Shown one piece after another: positions 23,925 through 36,127 of a stretch of DNA of 64,000 nucleotides (within the stretch, counting starts at the first letter, position 1; every line of letters starts with the position of its first letter). The stretch lies in assembly GCA_037974665.1 (NCBI GenBank), contig CM075773.1, forward strand, positions 30,039,853 through 30,103,852, in the 5' to 3' direction. The position numbers were made by a program, and so were the translations under genes. The stretch comes from Ehretia macrophylla. Its lineage: Eukaryota > Streptophyta > Magnoliopsida > Boraginales > Ehretiaceae. The notes under the pieces were generated by a model that did not search any database, was not told where the DNA came from, and saw only the letters and a list, made by a program, of their open reading frames with translations.

Positions 23925-24480
23925 TGGTAAATGAGGTTGAAAATGCATAAAAATTGGTAGGTGACTAGTTTTTCCAGTTTTGAGCATCTTTTGGAGAAAT
24001 AGGCCAAGGCCAATTTTGACTCTAAGGCTTCCAAAATGGAAAAATAACGAAAGGTGTCTAAATCTGGAAATATGAGAGAGCTTTTGACAGATTACTGGCT
24101 CTGTAGCGTTTTTGACCTAGTAATTGTTGGTTCAATTGCATGAAAATTGGTAGGTTGCTAGATTTTGCAGTTCTAGACATTTTTTTCTAGAAATAGACCA
24201 AAGCCAATTCTGACTCTAAGACCCTTAAAATGGCCAAATATAAAAAGGTGTCGAAATCTGGAAAATCTGGGAAAATGGAACTGGTTTTTGGCAGATCACT
24301 GGCCTTGTAGAACGAAACCATTTTTGCCTAGTAAAAGATATTGAAAATTCATGATATTTGGTAGGTTTCTATAATTTTCAGTTCTGGACATTTTTGTCGG
24401 AAATATACTAAAGCTAAATCTGACCTTAAGGCCCTCAAACACGGCAAGTATTGAAATGTGTACGAATCTGGACAATTTTG
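23925..24480 (+). repeat. Three ~200-bp sub-repeats in the inner 3' LTR
   Basis: Starts are marked by AAATGCATAAAAATTGG (about 23941), CAATTGCATGAAAATTGG (about 24134) and GAAAATTCATGATATTTGG (24343), in the same arrangement as in the inner 5' LTR. Confidence 0.83.
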
Positions 24481-25342
24481 CGTAGTCTCACGGTTTTGGC
24501 TATAACTCCTAAGTTCGAACTCCAAATGAGGTGAGGTTTGTTTCTGGATTTAAATAACTCCTTAAGCTTTAATTGGAAATTTTTTTGACTGAATTTGGAG
24601 ATTTTTTACTTGTCTAAATGAATGTGGGAAAACAGACCAATGCAGTGAGGTTTTGTTTAGTGATATGTTTTGAAAAATGTTGTCCCTTCTCTTGTGGTAT
24701 TGAATGCTTGGGATTGTGGCCCTTGGATGTTGTGTGGCCTATTTTGGATGATTGAGGATGTTTTAATTAATCGATGCATGGCTTGGCTTTAATTACGTGA
24801 CAACTTATGGCCTAATCGCTCGTGTAAGCATGAACTGAAACCCTATTGACTATGAAAACTCGCTAAGTGTTGATCCTATGGTTGTTGTGTTTCATTGTGT
24901 GATTTGTGGGCTGCCTAATAAATGTTAAGTATGCTTGAAATAGTTTAACAGTTGCTTGTGGTGCTTAGAAAACGGAACCGACCCCGAGCACGGCCTAGTA
25001 AACCCGAATGGCCCCGTAGGTTCCCGAGTCATAAACCATTCTTTTGCGAATTATAAAAGATGTTGAGAAAGATTAATAGGCTGCACGTAATTTTCTATAT
25101 AGCTCTAAACATGACTCCCGATGATTATATATTGATACGTGAACTATTCTTGCACCCGGTCTTGTACAAGTGTCGTTGCATGCTCGTATGATCTCAACAC
25201 TTAATATGTGAACTAAAATGAGCTCTATGACTTGTTTTATATGGTGTTACTTGGCTGTCCGTTAAATGATTCACATGCTCCTAAGTGTTTTACAAAGTGA
25301 ATGTACATGTCAAAGCATGCCTTGTAAGTTTACTTATCGATA

Positions 25343-25590
25343 TGCGATCTTATAATTGCTCGGAGGCAACCCACTTTGTTGACCTCCTAATATGAATTGT
25401 TAAAAGACATGCTATGGCTTATTTGAACATGGTTACTTGGCTGCCCGTGAGAGCTCAATTGCTTTTGAATCGATATAGGAAACGATTACATGTTCTTACA
25501 ATGTCTTATATGCCAATATGTCAAAATGTGATCTTATACTTGCTCGGAGGCAACCTACTTTGTTGACCTCCTAATGTGAAATATAAATGT
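25343..25590 (+). repeat. 184-bp partial duplication in the inner 3' LTR
   Basis: Same arrangement as at 18161: TGCGATCTTATAATTGCTCGG (25343) and TGTGATCTTATACTTGCTCGG (25527). It shows that the duplication predates the insertion of this element, since both LTRs carry it. Confidence 0.85.
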
Positions 25591-26755
25591 TATAAATGTG
25601 CATTGCATACAAGGTTGCAACCTTTCCTTCTAGCATGGTAGCGTTTCGCTGGTGCTCCCGTGACTACCATGGTCCAATTCCCTCTCTCGCTTGGCATTCC
25701 ACCCTCGGAGAGTTGGGTCGTCGGTTTTCGGGGTACATCCGGTGTACACTCAATTGGGAGTGATAAGTGGATGATTGAAGCCAACCGCAACAATTGTTAT
25801 CGAAAATGATATTGAGAGCAGATGCTCACCGATTGAACTTGAGAGCAAAAGCTCACCGTATCCTTGAAATGATTGATAATTGTATCTATTGTTCAATTTG
25901 ATTCTTATATTTTGAGTACTTTGTTAATTGTAATATGTGACATGGTTTCAAAAAGGGGTTTTCATAAGATTAACTGGAAAAGAGTTTTTAAAACGTTATC
26001 TCTCGTTCCTCCTCGCTTAGCTCATAAGGACTCACCCTCTTTTATCATCACAGGTGAAGAAGATTTTAGAACATGTACCCGAGGAGAATGTGCCTGTTGA
26101 TGATTCCTTGGAGTGATTACGTGCTTTATATGCCTTGTTTGTCAGTGGCTATTCTATGAACGTTGTGTTTGCTCTGAAGACTACTCATTTTGTTGATGTA
26201 AATGACCCCATTGTAATTTGGGTCTAATTTTGGATTGTACTATCTATAACCGGACTAACTCTTTATTTGGTTTTGCTTTCATTATCTTGAATAGTAGCTA
26301 TTGTAGGCAATTAAACCACTAGGTGAAAAATCAACTAAGTTAATTTTATCTAATTTCTCTTAGGTGTCCATTTGTAAACTAAAGGATAATAGGTACTTGC
26401 ATGATAGGAAATTGACAAATAAACGAGACATAGTTGTCATGCTAGGCTTATTAACCAAATGAGACTTTCAAGATAGACTAGTAGGCATATCGGTTGATGA
26501 CAAAATAGGAGTCCTTAATGGAATTAGGTTAATGATTGGAATAATTGAGGCGTTTAGGAAATTAGGTTAAACCAAAGGTCTTAAAAACAGTCGTTATGCT
26601 GCTGAATTTCTGGAAAATCTTTTGAAGTTCTAGGCTAACGTTAAGTGTTAAATCACAACAAATGGTTAAGTATGTGAATTGGCGTAAAAGAATCAGGTCA
26701 CACCCTAGTCTAACCTCTATAGGTCTGGTTGGGAGCGTGACACCCTATATTAGAA

Positions 26756-26767
26756 TGGTATCAGAGC
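26756..26767 (+). other. Primer-binding site, initiator-Met tRNA (internal B)
   Basis: A second TGGTATCAGAGC, again 13 bp after an LTR end (GTGACA at 26742), followed by the same TTAGTTTGCTAACTAGG context as in region A. Confidence 0.88.
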
Positions 26768-29681
26768 TTAGTTTGCTAACTAGGCATTAGTCGGGTTCAA
26801 CTCTCGGACCATGGGTAGAAGCCCTAAGGTAATTATGATGTCTTGTTTATATGTGTTAATGTGTACTAATGTGCTTTAATTGCTTTGAGCATTGAATATT
26901 ATGTGCCTTTGTGGATTATATGTATTATATGTCATGCACACCGACACATTAGTGCCCTCAATAATGCATGTATGCTTTTATACTCCTTTGATACATGTGC
27001 ATGTTATATAACCTTGATTGACTGTTTATATACATAGATAGGTAGGACTAGAACTTTCAGGGAAGTGAATTCATGTAGGAAGAATGAAAAGTCTCGGTTA
27101 GAGATTTCTGGCATCTTCACAGGTACTCGATGGATCGTATGTATTATTGGATATGCATATATAAAATGCGTAGCACAGGTATAATTGTTGAGGTAAAGTT
27201 ATCTCCTTATCTTTGGAATACCCATGCCTGTGATTAAGTTATCAATTTTATAGCTATGAAGTTCTTGATTCCGTTAAACCGTTTTTCTAATTGTGGTTCA
27301 AGTATGAAGGTTAAAGATATACAACTTTCCTCAATATTTAAGAGTATACTATTAAATATGTAGATTAGTATATATATTCTCTTGTGGTGATAGTGGAAGT
27401 TGACTTGGAGGTTTCTTTGAATCCATTTCTCACATCTTAAAATTGGCTTGATAGACTATCTAAGAAGTTAGCAATATACTTGTACGATTGAATCATTACT
27501 TGATTGGAATTAAGCATTGATGAATATGATATGGTGTATACTAGCGAGTTTCAAGTTCACTAAATGTTGAGATTATGACCTAGAAATTAAGAGATAAATT
27601 TGTGAAAGTTGATGATAGTTACTTGTAGGGGTTAGATTATTAAGACATGGATAGTGTATTTAAGTGACTTAACAATGGATAACCTCAAGACATGTAGGCA
27701 ACTATGGAGACTGAGTTTAACAAGGTTGATGATTCTTTAGTATAACAAGATGTAGGGATGTGGAATTGAAGAATTCACGTAGCTGGAACTTGTGTTCGAA
27801 ATACTACACCTAAAATGTTAGGTCAAATAGAAGCGTAAGGTATTGAATTATGCATTAGATGACTAACGTTGCTAAAGGTCCTAAGTTGGATATAAGTGAT
27901 ATTGAGAATCATGGTATTAATTTGGTGCCTCTCGGATTTAGTTGTAATTACGCAAGTAAGTCAATCTATGCACTCATTGTTTGGATACCCTAGAGGGTGT
28001 TAGGAAGCATATATCCCTAAGTAATACCAATGGACCTACTATATAAACCGTAGAAGTGAGATTAAAGCATCTGGCTACAAAGTAGAGTCGTCAGGGTATG
28101 ATTAGTAATCCTAAATAGCTAATAGTGAGTATGCATGATGATTCATGGTAAACCCTAGGACCGAAGGCCGATGAGCCTTGATGCTCTTAGCTAGCTGAAC
28201 ATGTAAATGAGAAGAGTAAGATTTCATATAGTTAAAATAGAGATGAATTAAAGTCACGATAACCCAAGAGACTGCTGTTAAACAACCGTATTTATGTGCA
28301 CCGTTTCACGTCTAAAAACTAACGGTTGGTAGGCTTCGAATCGTGGTCGTTGAATGGAGGGTGGATTTTGTAGTGATAGTTAAATAAGTAGTTGATTACT
28401 TTTGAAGTTCTATTAGATTATATTGAAGGATGCCTCGCGGTCATAATTCTTATGTTGATACAACCTTGAAGTTATTTCATGTAACAAGCTACTTGGATTA
28501 GTATAGTAAGTATGTTATGAGCTAGATCATTTCAGTACCCATTTATAGTCCTAGGACTGTTGTTATATGGCCGGTCACCTAGTGGAGCATTGATACCACT
28601 TACATGGCTATAACCCTATCTTAGCAACAATAATGTTGAAAATATATTGGCGGTCATTAGGTGTTTGAAGGAATGATTAGATCGCTAAGTGAGTAGGACC
28701 ATTGTTTTCTTAAGTATGATGTAACCTTGGATCAAGGTGAGTGGAATTTATTTGTGGTTGAAACTATTCGCCTTAGGAGTCTTGGTTAAGGTTAAAATAA
28801 ATTCTGAAGCCTCGTGACTTGAAGATAGCGATTTGAATAAGGAAATAAATTATGGACTACAAGCTGATGAAACTTACTTGAAGAGTTGAACTAGTGCCAC
28901 ATGATTAGTTTACCCATGCAATTTCGATGGCAATTTGTTGGTGGTACTTAATAAACCTTAGAATTTGAGTTTAACGAATATCAACGGTCTTTCTTCTTGA
29001 CTATGAGCGTGAAGGTTAACGAAGCTGGGAAAGAATGTTAGTGAATAGGAGCTTGTAACCGAGAGGCTAGTCATTAGAAGATTTGCTAATCTAATGTACC
29101 TACGAGATAAGAAGGCCTATGATATTATCAATAGAGAATGATTTGAGATGGATTAGTTTGCTTGGTGAGTTCTTCCTGAATGTAGGGTCGTATCGTGGAA
29201 ATGATCCATAACATGTGTATGTACTACGTGCTAACAATTTTGAAGCTAGTAGATAGGATATATAAATCAGATATAAACATATCATCTTGAAATTAGGGTA
29301 TGTCAACATAGTATCATGAAATTATTGTGATATTCCTTTTGAGGTATGAATGCGAGATTGATACAACATGACTCATGATTTTGGAGTTATAGTTATATAG
29401 TTAGAATACCGATGCAGCTTTGATGACTATATATGGAGATTCTAACCTTAATTAATGAACTTGACCTTAAGATCAAATGGAGAATAGAGTCGTTCAAAGG
29501 AACGAACTGTAAATGTAGGGGTCATACCATATTAAATGATTGGAGAAACGTAGGAAGTGAATTGGTTGTGGTAAGAGAGATCATAGAACGTGAGACAAAC
29601 CAGAATGGGAAAATAATAAAGGTCAAAATCCGTCTAAATGAACTCAACATGTAAGAATGAATTTCGAGACGAAATTATTTT

Positions 29682-29694
29682 AAGGAGGGGAGGA
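29682..29694 (+). other. Polypurine tract before the outer 3' LTR
   Basis: AAGGAGGGGAGGA directly precedes TGTGAGGCCC. It fixes the LTR start at 29695, which agrees with the start deduced at 11673 from the target-site duplication. Confidence 0.92.
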
Positions 29695-29715
29695 TGTGAG
29701 GCCCAACCCCGAATA

Positions 29716-30155
29716 ACGTGTCATACCTCGATTTGCATGCTATAGATCCAGAATTATATGATCGACCTTGGATTATGTGCCCTGTCTTGATTTTTGTTCA
29801 TGTCTCGTCATACGTGCCTTGACCTAGAATAGTGTGCCATAATCCCTGACTGACGTGCAATACCTAGATATACGTGCCCTGACCTTGATGTACGTGTGTT
29901 ACCTCGTTTCGTGTACCCCAACCTTGAACTGCGTACCTTAACCTAGATATAGAGTCATGCCTTGATTTGCATGAATTGTATTAAATTACGTGCCTTGTAT
30001 TGGTTTACGTGCATTCACCTAGGATTGCGTGCATTAGTCTTGAAGTACGTGCATTAGTCTGAAGTACGTGCCTTAGTCTTGAAGTTTGTGTCTTACCTCA
30101 TAGTTCGTGCTTACCTCGTAATTCATGCCATAGACCTAGGAATCCGTGCCACCAC
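29716..30155 (+). repeat. ~20-bp degenerate ACGTG sub-repeats, outer 3' LTR
   Basis: Fourth copy of the sub-repeat block. It differs from the outer 5' copy mainly by C/T and G/A changes at CG and CNG sites. Confidence 0.78.
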
Positions 30156-30989
30156 GTTAATCAAGAAAGAATCCTACACAAAGCACTAGAAACTAAAATA
30201 ATCCTACACAATCCACTAACCAATATTATATTCCTAATTCAAATTCTATACAAACTCCACTGACAATAACCAATTTTAACTACCCAAACACCTAAACATT
30301 CTTTATTCTTTATTCTCACCCAAAACCAATGCACGTCAAATTCCACCCTTATTATAATCTATAATGTATTAAATAGAATATGAAATTTCAGAAATTGCAA
30401 GCCCTTGGCCGACCATAACAAGGTAATAGGACCAAAGTTTGAACAAATTATTTAAACTATGCATGCCTAGACATTATATGACACACACACAAGACACTAA
30501 GCATAAAATAATCCCATACACCCTACCCCAAGCACCCTTTCTCAGCCAACTCACCCAAGGCATGCCAAAATAATTCAAAAATGCTCAAAGATGACAAAAT
30601 TTCAGATTGGCAAGGCCCTAAGGCCAACACACACACACAACTCATCAAAGCATCAATTTTCCCTAAAAAAAACTCTCCCTTCTCTCTCATTTTCGACCAT
30701 GGCATCTCTTGAGCTTCCAAGACCTCAAGCTCACTCTCAAGATCTCTCCCAAGCTTGGCCATAGCAGCCCAAGCAAGCAAGGAGCAAGGAAGAAATCCTT
30801 TGTGCATTTTGAAGAGCATTTGAGCATCCTCATCTATTGTCTTGCTAAGGTGAGGGCTAAAACTCTTTTAAAAGCTTTCAAAAACCACATGCATGCCTTC
30901 TCATATGTCTATTTTTACCTCTGTACTTGTGCAATATATGTGTATATGAGCTTTTGTAACCATGCATAGCAAGATATTTAGCTAGAATT

Positions 30990-31440
30990 TGAAGATAGGT
31001 GAAATTGCGAAAATGGCAGATTTCTGACTTGTTAGAGCGAGGTGAATTTGACCTGGTAAATGAAGTTGAAAATGCATGAAAATTGGTGGGTGAATAATTT
31101 TGCTAGTTCTGAGCATTTTTCATAGAAATAGGACAAGGCCAATTTTGACTCTAAGGTCTCCAAAATGGCAAACCATCGAAGGGTGTCTAAATCTGGAAAA
31201 TCTGGGAAAATGGAGCAGGTTTTTGGCAGTTCACTGTCCTTGTAGAACGAACCGGTTTTGACTTAGTACATGGTATCTAAAATGCATGAAATTTGGTATG
31301 TTGCTATATTTTTCAGTTCTGGACATTTTTCCAGAAATAGACCAAAGTCAATTATGACTCTAAGACCCTCGAAAATAGCAAAAATCGTAATGTGTCCAAA
31401 ACTGGACAGATTTGCGTAGTCTCACGGTTTTGGCCATAAC
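30990..31440 (+). repeat. Two ~210-bp sub-repeats in the outer 3' LTR
   Basis: AAAATGCATGAAAATTGG at about 31068 and AAAATGCATGAAATTTGG at about 31279, with the same following blocks as at 12990. Confidence 0.83.
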
Positions 31441-33487
31441 TCCTAGGTCTGAACTCCAAATGAGGTGAGGATTGTTTTGGGATTTAAATCACTCATTAAG
31501 ATTTAATTTGACATTTTGATCACTGGAATTGGAGATTGTTTGATTATCTAAATGATTGTGGGAAAACAGACTATTGCAGTGAGATTTTGTTTAGTGATAT
31601 GCTTTGAAAAATGTTGTAACTTCTCTTGTGGTAGTGAATGCTTGGTATTGTGTCACTTTGATGTTGTGTGGACTGTTTTGGATGCTTGAGGATGTTTTAA
31701 TTAATCAACGCATGCCTTGGGTTTAATTACTTGTCAACTTGTGACTTAATCGCACGAGTAAGCATGAAACGAAACCCTATCGACTATGAAAACTCGCTAA
31801 GCGATGATCCTATGGTTATTGTGTTTTATTGTGTGATTAGTGGGCTGGCTAATAAATGTTAAGTATGTTTGAAATGGTTTAAGAATTGCTTATGGTGATT
31901 AGCAAGCAAACCAACCCCGAACATGGCCTAGCAAACCCTAATGGCCCCGTAGGTTCCCGAGTCGTAAACCGTCCTTTTGTGAATTATGAATGATATTGAG
32001 CAAGGTTAATAGGCTGCCCGTATATGTTGATAAGGAGACTTTGCTTGCGCTTGCACCCTGTCTAAAGTAAACGTCGTTGCATGCTTGTATAATCTTATTT
32101 CTTGGTTTCGTGAACCTCGAAATGAGCTATATGACTTGATTTACATGTGTTACATGGCTGCCCGTTTAATATTCATATAACTCCATGTGTTTTACAAGTG
32201 AAATTACATGTCAAGCATGCCTCGTGTGTTTACTTGTCATCGTGCGATCTTATAACTGTTCGGAGGCAACCAACTTTGTTGTCCTCCTAATGTGATATGT
32301 TAAATGTTATAAATGTGCATTGCATACAAGGTTACAACCTTTCATTGTGGCATGGTAGCGTTCACGCACGTCGGGCGGTATTGGGCTCGTCGGGGCTACC
32401 GTGACTACCATGGTCCAATTCCCTCTCTCGCTTGGCATTCCACCCTCGAAGAGTTGGGTCGTAGGTTTTCGGGGTACATCCGGAGTACACCCAAATGGGA
32501 GTGATAAGTGGATTATTGAAATCGACCACAACAATCGTATTGAAATTGATATTGAGAGCAATTGCTCACCGTATCCTTGAAATGATTGGTAATTGTATCT
32601 GTTGCTCAATTTGATTCTTATACCTTGCATACCTTATTACTTGTAATACGTGACATGTTTTCAAAAGGGGTTTTTTTCATAAGTTTAACCGGAAAAAGAG
32701 TTTCAAAATGTATTTCTCGTTCCCCCTCGCTGAGTTCATAAGGACTCACCCTCTTTTATCATCACAGGTGAAAAAGATTAGGAACAGGTACCCGAGGATA
32801 ACGTGTGCCTATTAATGACTCCTTGGAGGCCTATTGATGACTCCTTGAAGTGATTGCCTGCCCTACATGCCTTACTTGACTATGGGCATTTTTTGAACGA
32901 TATATTACTTTGAAGACTATTTCTTATGTTGCTTGTTGTTGTATTGTAAATGACCACCGCTGTAATTTGGGGTCTAATTTTGGTTTGTACTGATCTTAAT
33001 TAGATAGACACTCTTCTGATCGTTATGCTATCATTACTTTGGTTTAATATCTATCACAGGCTTATGAAGTATTAGGCAAAGGGTTAAGTAAAATGAATCT
33101 ATCAAATCTTAAGCAGGTACTCAATGGTGAGCTAAGATCAACAGGTACTTTTGTAACAAGGATTGACAAACAAATGAGACATAGTTAGCATGCTAGGTTG
33201 TTAATCAAACGAGACTTCGAGATAACTAGTAGGCACCCCAATTGGTAATAAATAGTAATCTTAGTTGGAATCGAATTTGAGATTGAAAGTTTTGAGGCAT
33301 TTAGAAAAATTAGGTCAAACTAAAGAGCCAAATACAGCCGTTATGCTACCGGTTTTCCGAAGAATTGTTGGAGTTCTAGTCTAATGGATAAGCTTATTCT
33401 TCGTTAATCAATTATAGTCATAAAAGAACGTGAATGTTTAGATCACACCCTAGTCTAACCTCTATAGGTTTGGTTGGGGGTGTGACA

Positions 33488-33492
33488 GAAGT
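33488..33492 (+). repeat. Target-site duplication, right copy (GAAGT)
   Basis: Identical to 11668-11672. The satellite resumes here as GAAGTTGTCTTGCCCAAG in the correct phase. From the last anchor on the left (11582) to the break is 91 bp, and from 33493 to the next anchor (33743) is 250 bp, summing to 341. Confidence 0.92.
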
Positions 33493-36110
33493 TGTCTTGC
33501 CCAAGATGCCAAAGGATTCGAAAACAGAAATGTGATGGATTAGGTTGTCTTCTTTTTCGCAGCTCACGTCGTACGATCCGGGATCAAAAAATTGTGCAAA
33601 AAAAGAAAAGTATCCCGAAACTGATGAAAACATTCGATTTTGGACTCTGAAAATAGTGGCAGCCTAGCAAGCTGGGTGTCCTCATCGTAGAGCTCTCAGA
33701 GAGCTTTCCAATGGTATGTTGTGCGCCGCGTAACTCCTTGTGGATCCAAAGTTATGGGCACCGGAGCGACGGATACCTGGTCACAAACCCCACGCCCTCT
33801 GTTTGCGGGCCTAGCCTCTAAGTTAACTGAAGTTGTCTTGCCCAAGGTGCCCTGTGATTTGGTAATGGAAATGTTATGGACTAGGTTATCGTCCTTTTCG
33901 CGACTCACGACATACGATCTGGGACAGAAAAATAACACAAAAGAAGAAAAGTGTCCAGAAATTGATGAAAACATTCTATTTTGGATTCCAAAAATAGTGG
34001 CAGCCGAGCAGGCTAGGTGCCCCAATCGTAGAGCTCTCAGAGAGCTTTCCAACGGTATGTTGTGCGCCGCGTAACTCCTTACGAATCAAAATTATAGGCA
34101 CAAGAGAGATGGATACCTGGTCACAAGCCCCACGCCCTCTGTTTGCTGGCCCAGCCTCTACGTGAAGTGAAGTTGTCTTGCCCAAGGTGCCATGTGATTT
34201 GGTAATAGAAATGTGATGGATTAAGTTGTCGTCTTTTTCGCGGCTCACGACGTACAATCTGGGATAGAAAAACAGCACAAAATAATAAAAGTGTCCCAAA
34301 ACTAATGAAAACGTTCGATTTTGTGCTCTGAAAATAGACACAGCCGGGCAAGCTCGCTACCCTCATCGTAGAGCTCTCAGAGAGCTTTCCAACGGTATCC
34401 TATGCGTCGCGTAACTCCTTACGGATTGAAAGTTATGGGCACCGGAGCGACGGATACTTTGTTACAAGCCCCACGCCCTCGTTTTGTGGGCCCAGCCTCT
34501 ACGTGAAGCAAAGTTGTCTTGCCCAAGGTGCTGTGGGATTCGGTAATAAAAATGTGATGGATTAGGTTGTCGTCCTTTTCTCGGCTCACAACGTACGATC
34601 CGGGGACGGAAAAATAGAGCAAAAGAAGAAAAGCGTCCCAAAACTGATGAAAACGTTCGATTTTGGGCTCTGAAAATAGGCGCGGCAAAGCAAGCTTGGT
34701 GCCTACATCGTAGAGCTCTCAGAGAGCTTTCCAATGATATGCTGTGCATCGCATAACTCCTTATGGATCAAAAGTTATAGCCACCGGAGCGACGAATACC
34801 TGGTCACATGCCCCACGCCCTCGGTTTGCGGGCCCAGCCTCTACGTGAAGTAAAGTTGTCTTGCCCAAGGAGCCATCGGATTCTGTAATAGAAATGTGAT
34901 GGATTAGGTTGTCGTCCTTTTTGAGGCTCACGTCGTATGATCCGGGATGAAAAAATAGAGTAAAAGAAGAAAAGTGTCCCGAAACTGATGAAAACGTTCG
35001 ATTTTAGACCTTGAAAATAGTGGCAGTCGAGCAGGCTTGGTGGCCCGTCGTAGAGCTCTCAGAGAGCTTTCCAACGGTATGCTGTGCGCAGTGTAACTCC
35101 TTACGGATCATAAGTTATAGGCACCGGAGCGATGGATACCTGGTCACAAGCCCCACGCCCTTTGTTTGCTGGCCCAACCTCTACGTGAAGTGAAGTTGTC
35201 TTGTCCAAGGTGCCGTAGGATTCAGTAATAGAAATGTCATGGATTAGGTTGTCGTCTTTTTCGCGACTCACGACGTACGATCCGGGACGGAAAAACAACG
35301 TAAAAGAAGAAAAGTGTCCCGAAACTAATGAAAACGTTTGATTTAGAGCACCGAAAAATGGCACAGTTAGCTGGCTTGGTGCCCACATCGTAGAGCTCTC
35401 GGATAGCTTTCCAACAGTATGTTGTGCACCGCGTAACTCCTTACGGATCAAAAGTTACGGGCACCGGAGCGACGGATACCTGGTCACAAGCCCCACGCCC
35501 TCGGTTTGCAGGCTAAGCCTCTACGTGAAGTGAAGTTGTCTTGACAAAGATGCTGTGTGATTCAGTAATAGAAATGTGATGGATAAGGTTGTCATACTTT
35601 TTGCGGCTTACGACGTACGATCTAAGATGAAAAAATAGCGCAAAAGAAGAAAAGTCTCCCGAAACTGATGAAAACGTACAATTTTGGGATCTGAAAATAT
35701 TGGCAGCCAAGCACGCTTGGTGCCTCCGTCGTAGAGCTCTTGGAGAGCTTTCCAACAGGATATTGTGCGCCGCGTAACTCCTTACGGATCAAAAGTTATG
35801 GGCACCGAAGCGATGGATACCTGGTCACAAGCCCCACGCCGTCGGTTTGAGGGCCCAGCCTCTATGTAAAGTGAAGTTTTCTTGCCCAAGGTGCCACGGG
35901 ATTCGGCAATAAAAATGTGATGGATTAAGTTGTCATCATTTTCGCAGCTCACGACGTACGATCCGGGATTGAAAAACAGCACAAAAGATGAGAAGTGTCC
36001 CAAAACTAATGAAAACGTTCGATTCTGGGCTCTGAAAATAGGCACAGCCAAGCAAGCTTGCTATCCCCGTCATAGAGCTCTCAGAGAGCTTTCCAACGGT
36101 ATGCTGTGCA

Positions 36111-36127
36111 CCGCGAAACTCCTTGAA
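36111..36127 (+). repeat. 84-bp truncation shared by both HOR units (first copy)
   Basis: GCGAAACTCCTTGAAGTGA joins the end of the CTCCTT block straight to GAAGTGA, dropping 84 bp that include the GATCAAAAG anchor and the GCCCACGCC block. The identical join occurs at 37721-37737, so it predates the duplication. Confidence 0.88.

Larger units (their letters stand above)
22536..26742 (+). mobile_element. Inner 3' LTR (4.21 kb), possibly with a hybrid tail
   Basis: Starts TGTGAGGCTCGACC and ends GGGAGCGTGACA. It shares all inner-type features with 15354-19585: three ~200-bp sub-repeats, the 184-bp duplication and the extra ~20-bp units. It has a ~24-bp deletion in the loop of the CATGGTAG hairpin. 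Its last ~45 bp (ACACCCTAGTCTAACC, GCGTGACA) agree slightly better with the outer LTR than with the inner 5' LTR (ATACCCTAGTCTAGCC, GCATCACA). It is followed not by the rest of the interrupted outer LTR but directly by a second primer-binding site. Confidence 0.88.
26743..29694 (+). mobile_element. Internal region B, non-coding (2.95 kb)
   Basis: Internal region of the outer element, homologous to region A throughout and of the same length within a few bases. It holds the primer site at its left and a purine tract at its right. Near the right end the phrase ATTTCGAGACGAAATTATTTTAAGGAGGGG (broken across 29661-29690) resembles the end of chromovirus-type Gypsy elements. A 73-codon frame at 29433-29654 is broken in region A and matches nothing I know, so it is not called. 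Confidence 0.85.
11673..33487 (+). mobile_element. Composite nested LTR retrotransposon, non-autonomous (LARD-like)
   Basis: A 21.8-kb block with four related LTRs and two internal regions: truncated LTR, LTR, internal A, LTR, internal B, LTR. Outer ends are TGTGAGG and GTGTGACA, giving TGT...ACA termini, flanked by a perfect 5-bp duplication in the satellite. Both internal regions begin with TGGTATCAGAGC, complementary to the 3' end of initiator-Met tRNA, and end with a purine tract directly before an LTR. The orientation is therefore +. No frame longer than about 130 codons occurs and none shows gag, protease, reverse transcriptase, RNase H or integrase motifs that I can recognise. The long LTRs, iMet primer site and an ATTTCG...GACGAAATTA...TTTTAAGGAGGGG type 3' end resemble plant Ty3/Gypsy chromoviruses; that affiliation is inference. 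Confidence 0.9.
29695..33487 (+). mobile_element. Outer 3' LTR, complete (3.79 kb)
   Basis: Starts TGTGAGGCCCAACC and ends GGTTGGGGGTGTGACA, followed by the right GAAGT. It aligns with the outer 5' LTR and extends ~140 bp beyond the point where that copy stops. It has two ~210-bp sub-repeats, a single copy of the segment duplicated in inner LTRs, and the 22-bp duplication at 32810. A ~45-bp deletion near 32027 (after GCCCGTATATGT) removes sequence present at about 13998-14045. It is the best reference for the outer LTR type. Confidence 0.92.

Noticed and set aside
29433-29654. 73-codon frame near the end of internal region B
   Set aside because: The homologous stretch of region A has stops and frameshifts, and no known retroelement domain is recognisable.
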